Assembly (NCBI GenBank): GCA_963801055.1
Contig: CAWDDE010000003.1
Location: forward strand, 342,458-406,457
Origin: DASUPK01 sp963801055
GTDB lineage: Bacteria > Actinomycetota > Thermoleophilia > Solirubrobacterales > 70-9
DNA length: 64,000 nucleotides
Reading direction: 5' to 3'
The stretch's first letter is position 1. The number at the start of each line of letters is the position of its first letter. The position numbers were made by a program, and so were the translations under genes. Positions 42,831 through 52,063 of this stretch are shown here, one piece after another. A model generated the notes under the pieces. That model worked only from the letters and a program-made list of their open reading frames with translations. It ran no database searches and was not told the origin of the DNA.

Positions 42831-44060
42831 ATGCCCCGCGTCCTCCTGGTGCTGCCCACAGCCACCTACCGCGCGAGTGATTTCCTCGCCGCGTCGCGGG
42901 CGCTGGACGCCGAGGTGGTGGTCGCCTCCGAGCGCCGGCAGGCGATGTCGGGGACGATGGGGGACCGGGCGCTGGTCGTGGACCTGAGGCGGCCCGAGGC
43001 CGCCGCCGATGCCATCGTCACCCGAGCGCAGGATAAGCCGCTCGACGCGGTGGTCGGCACCGACGAGCAGGGGGTGCTCGTGGCCGCGCTGGCCGCCGCG
43101 CGCTTGGGGCTCGCGCACAACCCGCCCGAGGCGGTCGCGGCGACCAGGGACAAGACCGCGATGCGTGGAGCCTTCGCGGCCGCCGGCCTGCGCCAGCCCG
43201 ACTACCGGGTCGCCGGGCCCGACGCGGACGTGGCGCAGCTCGCCGGCGAGGTCGGCCTCCCCTGCGTGGTCAAGGCGGTTTCGTTGTCGGCTAGCCGCGG
43301 CGTGATCCGCGCCGACGATCCGCCGGCGGCCGACGCCGCGGCCGAGCGAGTTAGGGCGATCCTCGCCGAGGCCGGCGAGGACCCGCACACGCCGCTGCTG
43401 GTCGAGCGCTACGTCCCGGGCGTGGAGGTGGCCGTTGAGGGCCTCTTGCGAGGCGGCGCCCTCGAGATCCTGGCGGTGTTCGACAAGCCGGATCCCCTCG
43501 AGGGCCCTTACTTCGAGGAGACCATCTACGTGACCCCGTCCCGGCTGCCCGCCGAGACCCTCGAGGCCGTCAGCCTGTACACGGCCGAGGCGGCCGCCGC
43601 GCTCGGCCTGGTCGAGGGGCCGATTCACGCCGAGCTGCGGATCGACGGGGATAGCGTGTGGATGCTCGAGCTCGCCGCCCGCTCGATCGGCGGGCTGTGC
43701 TCGCGCTCGCTGCGCTTCGGGATGGGCGTGAGCCTCGAGGAGCTCATCCTGCGCCACGCCCTCGGGCTGCCGCTCGACGACCTGGGCCGCGAGGCCGCCG
43801 CCTCCGGGGTGATGATGCTCCCGATCCCAAAGGCGGGCGTGCTGAAGGAGGTGCGCGGGCAGGCCGAGGCACGGGCGGTGCCCGGGGTGACCGGGCTTGA
43901 GATCTCGATCGCGCCCGGCAAGGCGGTGCGGGCGCTGCCCGAGGCCGACCGCTATCTCGGCTTCCTCTTCGCCCGGGCCAAGACGCCCGAGCAGGTCGAG
44001 CGGGCACTGCGCACCGCCCACGGCCAGCTCGAGATCGTGATCGGCGAGCCGTCGGAGTGA
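42831..44060 (+). CDS. ATP-grasp domain enzyme
   Basis: 409 residues from ATG 42831. Carbamoyl-phosphate-synthase-like ATP-grasp: an N-terminal pre-domain (RVLLVLPTATYRASDFLAAS), the central GLPCVVKAVSLSASRGVIRA lysine loop, LLVERYVPGVEVAVEGLL, and the metal-binding HAELRIDGDSVWMLELAARS. The family joins a carboxylate to an amine or thiol with ATP. The stop overlaps a possible GTG of the radical SAM gene (GTGA), so the two are probably translationally coupled and act in one pathway. Confidence 0.88.
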   Translation: MPRVLLVLPTATYRASDFLAASRALDAEVVVASERRQAMSGTMGDRALVVDLRRPEAAADAIVTRAQDKPLDAVVGTDEQGVLVAALAAARLGLAHNPPEAVAATRDKTAMRGAFAAAGLRQPDYRVAGPDADVAQLAGEVGLPCVVKAVSLSASRGVIRADDPPAADAAAERVRAILAEAGEDPHTPLLVERYVPGVEVAVEGLLRGGALEILAVFDKPDPLEGPYFEETIYVTPSRLPAETLEAVSLYTAEAAAALGLVEGPIHAELRIDGDSVWMLELAARSIGGLCSRSLRFGMGVSLEELILRHALGLPLDDLGREAAASGVMMLPIPKAGVLKEVRGQAEARAVPGVTGLEISIAPGKAVRALPEADRYLGFLFARAKTPEQVERALRTAHGQLEIVIGEPSE

Positions 44061-44086
44061 AGCGAAGCGAAGGCTATCCTGGCGCT

Positions 44087-45490
44087 GTGCGGGTGCTGCT
44101 GATCTCCACCTACGAGCTTGGTCATCAGCCGTTGCACCTGGCCTCGCCGGCGGCCGCCCTGGAGGCCGCCGGGCATCGGGTTCGGTGCATCGATCTCTCC
44201 GTCGAGCAGCTTGATCGGGACAAGATCGACTGGGCCGAGGCCGCAGGCGTCTCCGTTCCGATGCACACCGCGATGCGACTGGCGATTGGCGCCGGCGAGC
44301 AAATTCGAGCGATCCGGCCGCGGTTGCCGATCTGTTTCTACGGTCTCTACGCCGCGGTCAGTGACGACCCGACGATCGGTGGACTGGTCGACCGGCTGAT
44401 CGCCGGCGAGTACGAGCCGGAGCTGGTGGAGTGGGTTGAGGCGCTCGGCGACTCGCCGGCGCTGCGACCGGCAACCAGCTCGATTGACCTGGGGCGCCAC
44501 GAGTTTCACACCCCGAGCCGAGGGCAGCTGCCGCCCCTCAAGCGCTATGCGCGGTTGGAGCGCGATGGCGAGGAGCAGCTCGCGGGATACGTCGAGGCCA
44601 GCCACGGCTGCGTGCACAAGTGCCGGCACTGCCCGGTGCCCGTCGCCTACGACGGCCGGATCCGGATCGTCGGGAGCTCCGTGGTGATGGCCGATATCGC
44701 CCAGTTGGTGGTGGCGGGGGCGCGCCATATCACCTTCGGCGACCCGGACTTCCTAAACGGCGTCAAGCATTCCCTGCAAGTGGCGCGCGAGCTTCACCGC
44801 CACTTTCCCGAGGTCACCTTCGACTGCACGACCAAGGTCGAGCACATCCTCGAGCATCGTCAGGTCTGGCCCGAGCTCAGCGAATACGGGTGCCTCTTCG
44901 TGATCTCGGCGTTCGAGTCGCTCAACGCGGAGATCCTCACCTATCTCGACAAGGGTCACACCGCCGACGAGGCCGCCCAGGCGGTGGCCTTGCTGCGCGA
45001 GCATGGGATCGAGATCCGCCCCTCGTGGTTGCCGTTCACGCCCTGGGCGACACCGCAGGACATCCTCGAGATCCTCGATTTCGTGATTGCCAACGAGATG
45101 GTGGGGAACGTGGATCCGATCCAGTACACGATCCGTCTGCTCGTGCCCAAGGGCTCGCTGCTGCTCGATCGCCCCGAGATCACACCGCACCTGCAGGACT
45201 ACGATCGCGACCGCCTCACGTATGACTGGCAAGCCGGGGATCCGCAGCTGGATCGCCTCCATGCCGAGCTCGCCGAAATCGTCGAGGCCGATGTCGCGGC
45301 GGAGGTCGACAGCGTGTCGACGTTTCGGACCCTGTATCGGGCGGTGGCCGATGCCGCGGGACATTCAGCCGACCCCGCCGACCTTGGCGACGTCGAGCCG
45401 CGCCCGCGGCTCACCGAGGCATGGTTCTGCTGCGCCGAGCCCACCAACATCCAGCGCGCCTCGGTGGCCGGCAGCGAGGCGGTCGCTTAG
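44087..45490 (+). CDS. CCAEP-tail radical SAM protein
   Basis: 467 residues from GTG 44087 (VRVLLISTYELGHQP); an earlier GTG at 44057 overlaps the upstream stop and adds ten residues. Residues about 1-130 form a B12-binding-like Rossmann region. The radical SAM cluster motif is ASHGCVHKCRHCPVP (CxxxCxxC) at about 190. The C-terminus carries FCCAEPTNIQR, matching the named CUAEP/CCAEP-tail radical SAM family, in which some members have selenocysteine at the second Cys; here both are Cys. The reaction of this family is not known to me. Pairs with the ATP-grasp gene upstream. Confidence 0.85.
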   Translation: MRVLLISTYELGHQPLHLASPAAALEAAGHRVRCIDLSVEQLDRDKIDWAEAAGVSVPMHTAMRLAIGAGEQIRAIRPRLPICFYGLYAAVSDDPTIGGLVDRLIAGEYEPELVEWVEALGDSPALRPATSSIDLGRHEFHTPSRGQLPPLKRYARLERDGEEQLAGYVEASHGCVHKCRHCPVPVAYDGRIRIVGSSVVMADIAQLVVAGARHITFGDPDFLNGVKHSLQVARELHRHFPEVTFDCTTKVEHILEHRQVWPELSEYGCLFVISAFESLNAEILTYLDKGHTADEAAQAVALLREHGIEIRPSWLPFTPWATPQDILEILDFVIANEMVGNVDPIQYTIRLLVPKGSLLLDRPEITPHLQDYDRDRLTYDWQAGDPQLDRLHAELAEIVEADVAAEVDSVSTFRTLYRAVADAAGHSADPADLGDVEPRPRLTEAWFCCAEPTNIQRASVAGSEAVA

Positions 45491-45530
45491 CCGGCTCGAC
45501 CGAGCCCTGAGACCGCCTTGCGCTTCGCAG

Positions 45531-45896
45531 CTACAGCGTGATCACTTGGTCCGGCGGGTTTCCCGACAGCGCCCCGTAGAGGTCCGGAAAGCAGCCGACC
45601 CGCACTCCCGCGACCGTGCCGCTGGGACGGCAATCGCCCGGCTCACCCTCCGCGAGCGAGCGCTCGATCGCGCACTGGTCGCAGAGCATCAGCATGATCC
45701 CCTGCTCCTCGGCAACCTCGCCGAGGCGCTCGCCGAGCGGATCGCCCGCGCGCAGCACGTAGGTGTTGTCGTCGAGGAAGAACATCCCGACGACCTCCAC
45801 CCCGTGATTTCCCTGCTCGAGCTGCGGCAGGATCATCTTGCCGAGCTTGTAGCTCGCCGTGTGCCCGGAGGTGGAGAAGATGTAGGCGACCTTCAC
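45531..45896 (-). CDS. DsrE/DsrF-like protein
   Basis: 121 residues from GTG 45896 (VKVAYIFSTSGHTASYKLG). Features of the DsrE fold: an opening strand, VVGMFFLDDNTYVLRAGDPL, then IMLMLCDQCAIERSLAEG with two cysteines in a CxxC pattern, and GCFPDLYGAL. DsrE relatives relay sulfur or bind cofactors. It converges on the radical SAM gene with a 40-bp gap and may belong to the same process. Confidence 0.75.
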   Translation of the reverse strand: MKVAYIFSTSGHTASYKLGKMILPQLEQGNHGVEVVGMFFLDDNTYVLRAGDPLGERLGEVAEEQGIMLMLCDQCAIERSLAEGEPGDCRPSGTVAGVRVGCFPDLYGALSGNPPDQVITL

Positions 45897-46143
45897 GCCC
45901 CGCAGCCTAGCTTCCACGCCGCGTCTCGCCGCGGCTCAGCCAGCCTCGAGGCCGAGGGCGGCGACCCCCCCCGGCTGGATCGCTTCCCCTATCCCGACGA
46001 GTCTCTCTGGCCCAGGACTCCGACGCAAGCGGAAAAAACCCGTAAGGGGGGGCGCTACTTCTCGGATAGTCGACGCTTGCTCCTCCTTTGCGCGAGGAGC
46101 AGCAGCACGAGCTCACGCAGATGGGTCACCCCAGCTTCGGCGA

Positions 46144-46300
46144 GGGCAACAAAAGGGCAACGGACGGGACGGAGTCCAGACGAACCCAGGCGAGCGCCAG
46201 TCCCGGTATGGAGCCGAATCCTGAGCCCAGACGAGCCCCACCGAACTCCCGCCGCGGTCTACGAAACCGAAGGTCACAGGTTCGAATCCTGTCGGGCGCG
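46144..46300 (+). repeat. 157-bp element-end/att repeat, copy R1
   Basis: The last 46 bp (46255-46300) equal the 3' part of tRNA-Arg. The preceding 111 bp are shared with R2 and R3 without gaps and contain repeated CCAGACGA motifs that could be integrase arm sites. Together with the preceding 250 bp this fills the gap between the DsrE-like gene and the IclR gene; nothing else was recognised there. Confidence 0.9.
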
Positions 46301-46345
46301 CTCGGTCAGGCTGAGTTTCGGGGCGTGCCTAGAATCAGATTCGTC

Positions 46346-47134
46346 ATGGCAGAAGGAGTCTCTGAAGCGTTGACGTCGGCAGGCCCGCGGTATCCGATCG
46401 AATCGGTCGACAACGCGCTGCGCCTTCTGCTGCTGATAGGCCGACAAGGCTCTGTGAGCGTCTCGGCCGCGGGGCGGTACCTCGAGGTCGCCCCCTCGAC
46501 GGCACACCGTTTGCTCGCGATGCTGCAGCACTACCGATTGATTGAGCAGGACCCGGCGCTCAAGACCTACCGAATTGGTCCTGGCCTCGCTGAGCTCGGG
46601 CTGACTGCGCTTCGAGATTTCGACATTCGCGCACTGGCGCGGCCCCACCTGGCGAGCCTGGTCGACGAGGTCGGCGAGACGGCGCACCTGGTGGCACTGA
46701 ACGGCTCAGATGTCCTCTTCGTCGATTGCGTGGAATGCGAGTCGGCGGTCCGTGCCACGGATCGGACCGGGCAACGTCTGCCCGCTTACTGCACGGCCGG
46801 GGGAAAGATCCAGCTCGCTCAGCTCACAGAGGATCAGCTGAGCGAGATGCTTCCGTCTGAGCGCTTGGACGCCATCACCGAGCGATCCATCACCTCCCGG
46901 ACGGAGTTGCTTCGAGAGCTGAAGAAGGCGAAGCGATTGGGCTATGCGACCAATCGTCGCGAGAGCGAACAGGACATCCACGCCGTCGCTGCCGCGATTG
47001 TCGACAAGAGCGGAGCGGTTCGCGGGGGAGTCACGGTCTCTGGCCCGCCGGAGCGGATGCCTCCCGCGACGATGCGAAGGATTGCCAAGAGCGTGCAGGA
47101 AGCGACGGCGAGGATCTCCTCCGACATCGGCTAA
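46346..47134 (+). CDS. IclR-family transcriptional regulator
   Basis: 262 residues from ATG 46346. N-terminal winged helix (SVDNALRLLLLIGRQGSVSV, YLEVAPSTAHRLLAMLQHYR), then the IclR effector domain: ALARPHLASLVDEVGETAHL, RLPAYCTAGGKIQLAQL, LRELKKAKRLGYATNRRESE. IclR proteins control aromatic and acid catabolism and often auto-regulate. It leads the catabolic cassette; a palindrome at 47163-47185 lies between it and the dioxygenase. Confidence 0.93.
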   Translation: MAEGVSEALTSAGPRYPIESVDNALRLLLLIGRQGSVSVSAAGRYLEVAPSTAHRLLAMLQHYRLIEQDPALKTYRIGPGLAELGLTALRDFDIRALARPHLASLVDEVGETAHLVALNGSDVLFVDCVECESAVRATDRTGQRLPAYCTAGGKIQLAQLTEDQLSEMLPSERLDAITERSITSRTELLRELKKAKRLGYATNRRESEQDIHAVAAAIVDKSGAVRGGVTVSGPPERMPPATMRRIAKSVQEATARISSDIG

Positions 47135-47162
47135 CCCGTCCGCGAGCCGCGACGTTTGCTGT

Positions 47163-47185
47163 TGAGCAGAATGTTATTCTGCTCA
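47163..47185. promoter_or_regulatory. Operator-like palindrome upstream of the dioxygenase operon
   Basis: TGAGCAGAAT, GTT, ATTCTGCTCA: a perfect 10-bp inverted repeat about 40 bp before the dioxygenase start. Its core CAGAATGTTATTCTG resembles the site at 52071-52085. Probable target of the adjacent IclR regulator. Confidence 0.7.
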
Positions 47186-47225
47186 GCACAATGAGGAGGA
47201 GGGGAAATTCAGGAGCCGGCCGACC

Positions 47226-48071
47226 GTGATTTCGGCAAGCGTTTCCCACATCGGCCTGGCCGTTCCGGACCCGGCTGGTACGGCCCGCTTCTACCAGGAA
47301 GTGGTTGGCCTGCACGCGATTCGCCGTGACGCTTCACCGATCCGCCTTGGTCTGGGCCTGGGCGACCACACGCTCGAGTTGAGTGAGGGAAATGATCTTG
47401 ACCACTTCGGGCTGGAGCTGGCGGACGAGCGCGGGCTCGAGGAAATCGTGAGCGCGGTCGAGGCGCATGGCGTTGGCACCGAACCTCGGCAGGTCGATGG
47501 AGCTTCTGGCGATGCGGTCGCGCTGAGAGATCCGGATGGGCACCTGATCGAGCTCCATGGGCCGATCGACCGCAGCGGCGAGCACATCGCCGACCCGGGG
47601 CGTCGACCGGTGCGGCTGCACCACGTGACCCTCGGCTCCCCCGACGTGGGGCGAATGGTGGACTTCTATGTCTCCGTTCTCGGCTTCCGTGTCTCCGACC
47701 AGATGGGCGAGGTGTTCGTGTGGATGCGCAGCAACCGCGAGCACCACAGCGTCGCCGTCGTCGAGGCGGATGAGCCGGGCCTCGACCACTACTGCTACGA
47801 GGTGGCCGATTGGGGCGCCCTGAAGACCTGGTGCGACGAGCTGGCGGTGCGGAACGTGCCGATCACCTGGGGCCCCGGCCGCCACGGGCCCGGAAACAAC
47901 CTCTTCGTCATGTTCGACGATCCCGCGGCGAACCGGATCGAGCTCTCCTGCGAGATGGAGCGCTACTGGGACGAGTTGGCCGACTACACGCCTCGCCAGT
48001 GGCATCCGGGCGTAAAGACGATCAACCTCTGGGGCGTTGCGCCGAGTTGGCGCAAGCGAGTGGCTCCATGA
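47226..48071 (+). CDS. Extradiol ring-cleavage dioxygenase (type I, VOC fold)
   Basis: 281 residues from GTG 47226. Two VOC modules (about 1-115 and 128-255). The second holds the facial triad for Fe(II): His in RLHHVTLG (132/133), His188 in GLDHYCYEV and Glu239 in NRIELSCE. This is the layout of catechol 2,3-dioxygenases that open a dihydroxylated ring next to the hydroxyls. It is the first gene of the operon and overlaps the FAH-family gene (ATGA). Confidence 0.88.
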   Translation: MISASVSHIGLAVPDPAGTARFYQEVVGLHAIRRDASPIRLGLGLGDHTLELSEGNDLDHFGLELADERGLEEIVSAVEAHGVGTEPRQVDGASGDAVALRDPDGHLIELHGPIDRSGEHIADPGRRPVRLHHVTLGSPDVGRMVDFYVSVLGFRVSDQMGEVFVWMRSNREHHSVAVVEADEPGLDHYCYEVADWGALKTWCDELAVRNVPITWGPGRHGPGNNLFVMFDDPAANRIELSCEMERYWDELADYTPRQWHPGVKTINLWGVAPSWRKRVAP

Positions 48072-48901
48072 GATGCGCGAGCTTCGAGATCGACGGATCA
48101 CGCGGGGCGGCGATCGTCGACGGCGAGGACCTGCTCCCGCTGGAGGGCATCCAGGAGCTTGGCGCGAAAACCGACCTCCGCGTGCTCGCAGACCCGCCGG
48201 TCCGGAAAGGTCAACGCATCGCTCTAAGTGATGTGCGACTGCGGCCCGCGGTCCCGGCGCCCCGAAGGATCATCTGCCTAGGGCTCAACTACCGCTCCCA
48301 CGTCGACGAAACCAAGCGGGAGCTTCCCGACTACCCCGTCATGTTCGTGAAGTTCGCCGAGGCCTTGATCGGCGCACACGACTCGATCGTCCTGCCCGCG
48401 GAGTCCGAGCAGGTTGACTTCGAGGCCGAGCTTGGCGTCGTGGTTGGGAAGCGTCTGAGGCGCGCCTCCGAGGATGACGCGGAGGCTGCCGTTGCGGGTT
48501 ACGTCGCGGCGAACGACGTGACCATGCGCGACTACCAGTACCGCTCGCACCAGTGGCTGCAGGGCAAGACCTGGCCGCGGTCGACCCCCGTCGGTCCCTT
48601 CCTGGTCACGCCAGAGGAGGTCGGCGACCCCGGCCGCCTAAGCATCCGCCTGGAGTTGAACGGCGAAGAGCTGCAGCATGCGCAGACCTCCGCGATGATC
48701 TTCAGCGTCCCCGAGACGCTCAGCCTGATCTCCGAGTTCACGACCCTCGAGCCGGGCGATCTGATTCTCACGGGCACGCCCGGGGGCGTTGGCTACCGAA
48801 GGGACCCCCAGGTGTTTCTCAAGCCGGGGGACCGGGTTCGCGTCGAAATCGAGCGGGTCGGGGAGTTGGACAACTCCGTGGTCGCCGAGGGAGACGCGTG
48901 A
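48068..48901 (+). CDS. Fumarylacetoacetate hydrolase family protein
   Basis: 277 residues from ATG 48068 (overlaps the dioxygenase stop). Catalytic FAH domain: RRIICLGLNYRSHVDE, PVMFVKFAEALIGAHDSIVL, DFEAELGVVVGKRLRRAS (metal-binding Glu), NDVTMRDYQYR and LILTGTPGGVGY. Members cleave C-C bonds in ring-fission products or act as decarboxylases/isomerases in meta-cleavage routes. It should process the dioxygenase product. Confidence 0.9.
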   Translation: MRCASFEIDGSRGAAIVDGEDLLPLEGIQELGAKTDLRVLADPPVRKGQRIALSDVRLRPAVPAPRRIICLGLNYRSHVDETKRELPDYPVMFVKFAEALIGAHDSIVLPAESEQVDFEAELGVVVGKRLRRASEDDAEAAVAGYVAANDVTMRDYQYRSHQWLQGKTWPRSTPVGPFLVTPEEVGDPGRLSIRLELNGEELQHAQTSAMIFSVPETLSLISEFTTLEPGDLILTGTPGGVGYRRDPQVFLKPGDRVRVEIERVGELDNSVVAEGDA

Positions 48902-50538
48902 GCGCTCCCGGGCGGCCCAGCGTTCTGGTCGTGGGCGCCGGACCGACGGGGCTCGCGGCCGCGAACCTGCTCGGTCGCTTCGGGATCCGGACGACGCTGA
49001 TCGAACGCAACGATGACCTCAACGATGAGCCCCGCGCGGTAAGCGTCGATGACGAGGCGATGCGCCTCCTGCAACACCTGGGGCTACTCAAGCCGGCGCG
49101 GTCGGTGGTTCGGCCGGGCACCGGAACGCGCTTCTACGGACGTGGGGGGCGGTTGCTTGGCAGAAGCCCGGCCGCGGAAGACCAGCTGCTTGGACACCCC
49201 CTGAAGAACCCGATCGACCACGCCGCCTTTGAGCGCTTCCTGTGCGATTCCCTCGAGCCACTGGACTGCGTTGATGTGCGGTTCAGGACGTCGCTGAGCG
49301 AGGTCGAGCAGGACGGAACGGGGGTCACCGCGACGGTCGTCAGCGACGGACGACAAGACCGGATCCGGGCGGACTACCTCCTCGGTTGCGACGGCGGGCG
49401 GAGTGCCGCCCGGCGGTCGCTCGGAATCTCCATGGAGGGATCTAGCGCCGCCGATCGCTGGCTTGTCGCCGACGTGCGGGGGGACCCGCACGACCAGCGC
49501 TTCGCCATGCACCACGGGGACCCCCGGCGCCCGCACGTCATCGTCCCCGGCGGAGCGGGCCGGTGCAGATACGAGTTCCTGCTGCTCCCGGGCGAGGATT
49601 CCGACGTCGCCGCAAAGTCATTCGATTTCATCCGCGACCTGATCGCCCCCTATCGGGGAGGGAAGATCACCCCGGACGACGTGATTCGCCAACACGTCTA
49701 CGAGTTCCACGCCCTGTTGGCGAGTCGTTGGCAGGTTGGACGGGTCTTCCTCCTCGGCGACGCCGCCCATATGATGCCGCCGTTTGCAGGGCAGGGCCTG
49801 AACTCGGGCCTAAAGGACGCCACGAACCTGAGCTGGAAGCTTGCCGCGGTACTCGGCGGCCGACTGACCGATTCGGCGCTGGGGAGCTATGAGCTGGAGC
49901 GCCGTCCCAATGCAGAAGCAACGGTCCGCTACTCACAGATGCGCGGGCGGCTGATGATGACCACGAGCCCTCTCCGGGCTGCGCTGCGGGATTGGGTCGT
50001 GCAAGCCGCCCGCCCGCTCGGCTTTCTACGCCGCCGCCTCGACCATCTTCCGGCCAAGCCCCACGCCAGGTACCTCAGCGGGATGGTGATCAGCGATGAG
50101 CGCGACGGCGGCATCGCCGGCGAGATGCTGCCTCAGCCAGACGTACTCCGTGCCGATGGAGTCATCGTGCCGCTCGACGACGTCCTGGCGCCAGGCTTCT
50201 CTCTGATCGGCGTCGATCTCGAAGATCCCGTGCTCCACCGGCTCCGCTCGCCGGCGTGGCGTTGGTTGGACGTTAAGAGGGTGGCGCTGATCCTGGCAGA
50301 GAGATTTCCGACGGGCGAGGCCGTTTCGGTCGCCGACGGGCGGTTGACGTCATTCCTGGCCCGTGCTCGGGGCCAATGCATCGTGGTCCGCCCGGACCGC
50401 TTCGTCCTTGGCACCTTCAAGCCCGCTGCCGAGGATGTGTTCGTCGCACGTTGGCAGGCCCTTGGCCTGCGACTGCCAGAGCGCGCGGAGCGTCAGATCG
50501 TCAATGAACGAGAGGAAGCCATGAGGATCCAGCAATGA
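48898..50538 (+). CDS. FAD-dependent aromatic-ring monooxygenase
   Basis: 546 residues from GTG 48898 (GTGA overlap with the FAH gene). Class A flavoprotein hydroxylase of the MhpA/phenol-hydroxylase type: VLVVGAGPTGLAAANLLGRF (FAD), LLGCDGGRSAARRSLGI, and VFLLGDAAHMMPPFAGQGLN. The C-terminal thioredoxin-like region is also present (VVRPDRFVLGTF). It would hydroxylate a phenolic acid to the catechol used by the dioxygenase, with NAD(P)H and O2. Confidence 0.9.
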   Translation: MSAPGRPSVLVVGAGPTGLAAANLLGRFGIRTTLIERNDDLNDEPRAVSVDDEAMRLLQHLGLLKPARSVVRPGTGTRFYGRGGRLLGRSPAAEDQLLGHPLKNPIDHAAFERFLCDSLEPLDCVDVRFRTSLSEVEQDGTGVTATVVSDGRQDRIRADYLLGCDGGRSAARRSLGISMEGSSAADRWLVADVRGDPHDQRFAMHHGDPRRPHVIVPGGAGRCRYEFLLLPGEDSDVAAKSFDFIRDLIAPYRGGKITPDDVIRQHVYEFHALLASRWQVGRVFLLGDAAHMMPPFAGQGLNSGLKDATNLSWKLAAVLGGRLTDSALGSYELERRPNAEATVRYSQMRGRLMMTTSPLRAALRDWVVQAARPLGFLRRRLDHLPAKPHARYLSGMVISDERDGGIAGEMLPQPDVLRADGVIVPLDDVLAPGFSLIGVDLEDPVLHRLRSPAWRWLDVKRVALILAERFPTGEAVSVADGRLTSFLARARGQCIVVRPDRFVLGTFKPAAEDVFVARWQALGLRLPERAERQIVNEREEAMRIQQ

Positions 50539-51893
50539 CCAAGAACACGCAGACCATCGACATCAGCTCAGATCTCGCCGCCTTGGACAGGGCGCACGTG
50601 ATTCACCCGCACCGCCCGCTGAACCTGACCGATCAAGTGATTATGGAGCGCGGCGAGGGTTGCCGCGTCTGGGACGTCGAGGGTCGGGAGTACCTCGACG
50701 CCAACGCGGGCCTTGCTCTGTCGAACGTCGGGCACGCGCGCAGCGAGATCGTTGAGGCGGTCGGCGCGCAGATGGCGACGCTCGAGTATTTCCCCTCGTT
50801 CTGGGAGTTCGGCAACAGCACCTCGGTGAAGCTCGCCTCGCGCCTGGTCGGCCTCGCCCCCGGAGGGCTGGAAAAGGTCTTCTTCACCAGCGGCGGGTCT
50901 GAAGGCATCGAAACGGCCATCCGCATGGCGCGCTTCTACCAGCACGACCGCGGCCAGGCCGGCCGGTCAGTGGTGCTCGCCCGCGACACCGCCTATCACG
51001 GCGTTGGCTACGGCTCGGGGTCCCTCACTGGATTCGACGACTTCCATCAGGGGTTCGGGCCCAACCTGCCGGATGTGCGCCACCTTACGCCGCCGTGGCC
51101 GTTTCGAAGAGATCTGTTCCACGGTCAAGATCCGACCGAGTTCTGCGTTCGGGAGCTCGAGCGGGTGATCGCCGACATCGGGGCCGACCGGATCGCCGCC
51201 TTTGTCGGCGAACCCGTAATGGGTGTCGCCGGCATGGTTGTTCCGCCAGATGACTACTGGCCGCGAATTCAGGAGGTGCTCCATGCCCACGACATCCTGG
51301 TTGTAGCTGACGAAGTGATCACCGGCTACGGGCGCACGGGACGCTGGTTCGCCTGCGAGCGCTACGAGATTGAGCCCGACATCATGGTCACCGCGAAGGG
51401 AATTACGAGCGGCTACGTCCCGCTCGGTGCCGTTCTCCTCGGCGGCCATATCGCCGAGCATCTCGACAGAGGCCCCGACGGCTTCCCGATCGGCTTCTCG
51501 TACACAGCCCATCCGGTCGCATGTGCCGCGGCGATGGCCAACCTGGACATCCTGCAGAAGGACGATCTCATCCACCGTGCCGACGCGCTCGGCCAGGAGA
51601 TTCTCGAGCGGATGCAAAGCCTGAAGCAGCTCGAGATCGTCGGCGAGGTACGCGGCGTGGGACTGATGTTCGCGATCGAGCTGGTCAGCGACAAGGCGAA
51701 GCGCACTCCGCTTGAGCTCAAGTTCCGGCTCCCAGACGTCGTGCGGCACGAGCATGGCGTGCTCCTGCGCTGCGAGGGGAACGTCGTCAGCTTTGCGCCG
51801 CCCTTCGTCTGCACCACGGAGGAGGCGGAACGGATCGTTGGCGCGCTCGTCGATGTTCTCGAGAGGATCGACACGCAAGGAGCTCTGCGCTGA
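50535..51893 (+). CDS. Class III (omega) aminotransferase
   Basis: 452 residues, ATG overlaps the monooxygenase stop. PLP-dependent: WDVEGREYLDANAGLALSNV, FFTSGGSEGIETAIRMARFY, VVADEVITGYGRTGRWFACE (Asp259) and the Schiff-base Lys288 in VTAKGITSGYVPLG. Members move the amino group of primary amines or beta/omega-amino acids to pyruvate or 2-oxoglutarate. Its place in the operon suggests an amino-bearing substrate enters the pathway. Confidence 0.92.
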   Translation: MTKNTQTIDISSDLAALDRAHVIHPHRPLNLTDQVIMERGEGCRVWDVEGREYLDANAGLALSNVGHARSEIVEAVGAQMATLEYFPSFWEFGNSTSVKLASRLVGLAPGGLEKVFFTSGGSEGIETAIRMARFYQHDRGQAGRSVVLARDTAYHGVGYGSGSLTGFDDFHQGFGPNLPDVRHLTPPWPFRRDLFHGQDPTEFCVRELERVIADIGADRIAAFVGEPVMGVAGMVVPPDDYWPRIQEVLHAHDILVVADEVITGYGRTGRWFACERYEIEPDIMVTAKGITSGYVPLGAVLLGGHIAEHLDRGPDGFPIGFSYTAHPVACAAAMANLDILQKDDLIHRADALGQEILERMQSLKQLEIVGEVRGVGLMFAIELVSDKAKRTPLELKFRLPDVVRHEHGVLLRCEGNVVSFAPPFVCTTEEAERIVGALVDVLERIDTQGALR

Positions 51894-52063
51894 TCTGCGA
51901 GGAGACGATCGCCAAGCCGGACGGTCGGGTGATGGCGTATCAACCGGCCTTGGCTGAGCTCCTCGCCGGGGAAGAGTGGGGGGCCGGGACCTACGCCGGT
52001 CGGTGGCGACACACGAGAGGGAAGCCGGGTCGGGGAGCTGGCAAGTCAGGCGGAAATGCTTTA

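Noticed and set aside
46144..46254. The 111-bp flank as the 3' end of an integrase gene
   Set aside because: No frame in R1, R2 or R3 shows the tyrosine integrase catalytic C-terminus (R-H-x-x-Y), so the flank is treated as non-coding arm sequence.
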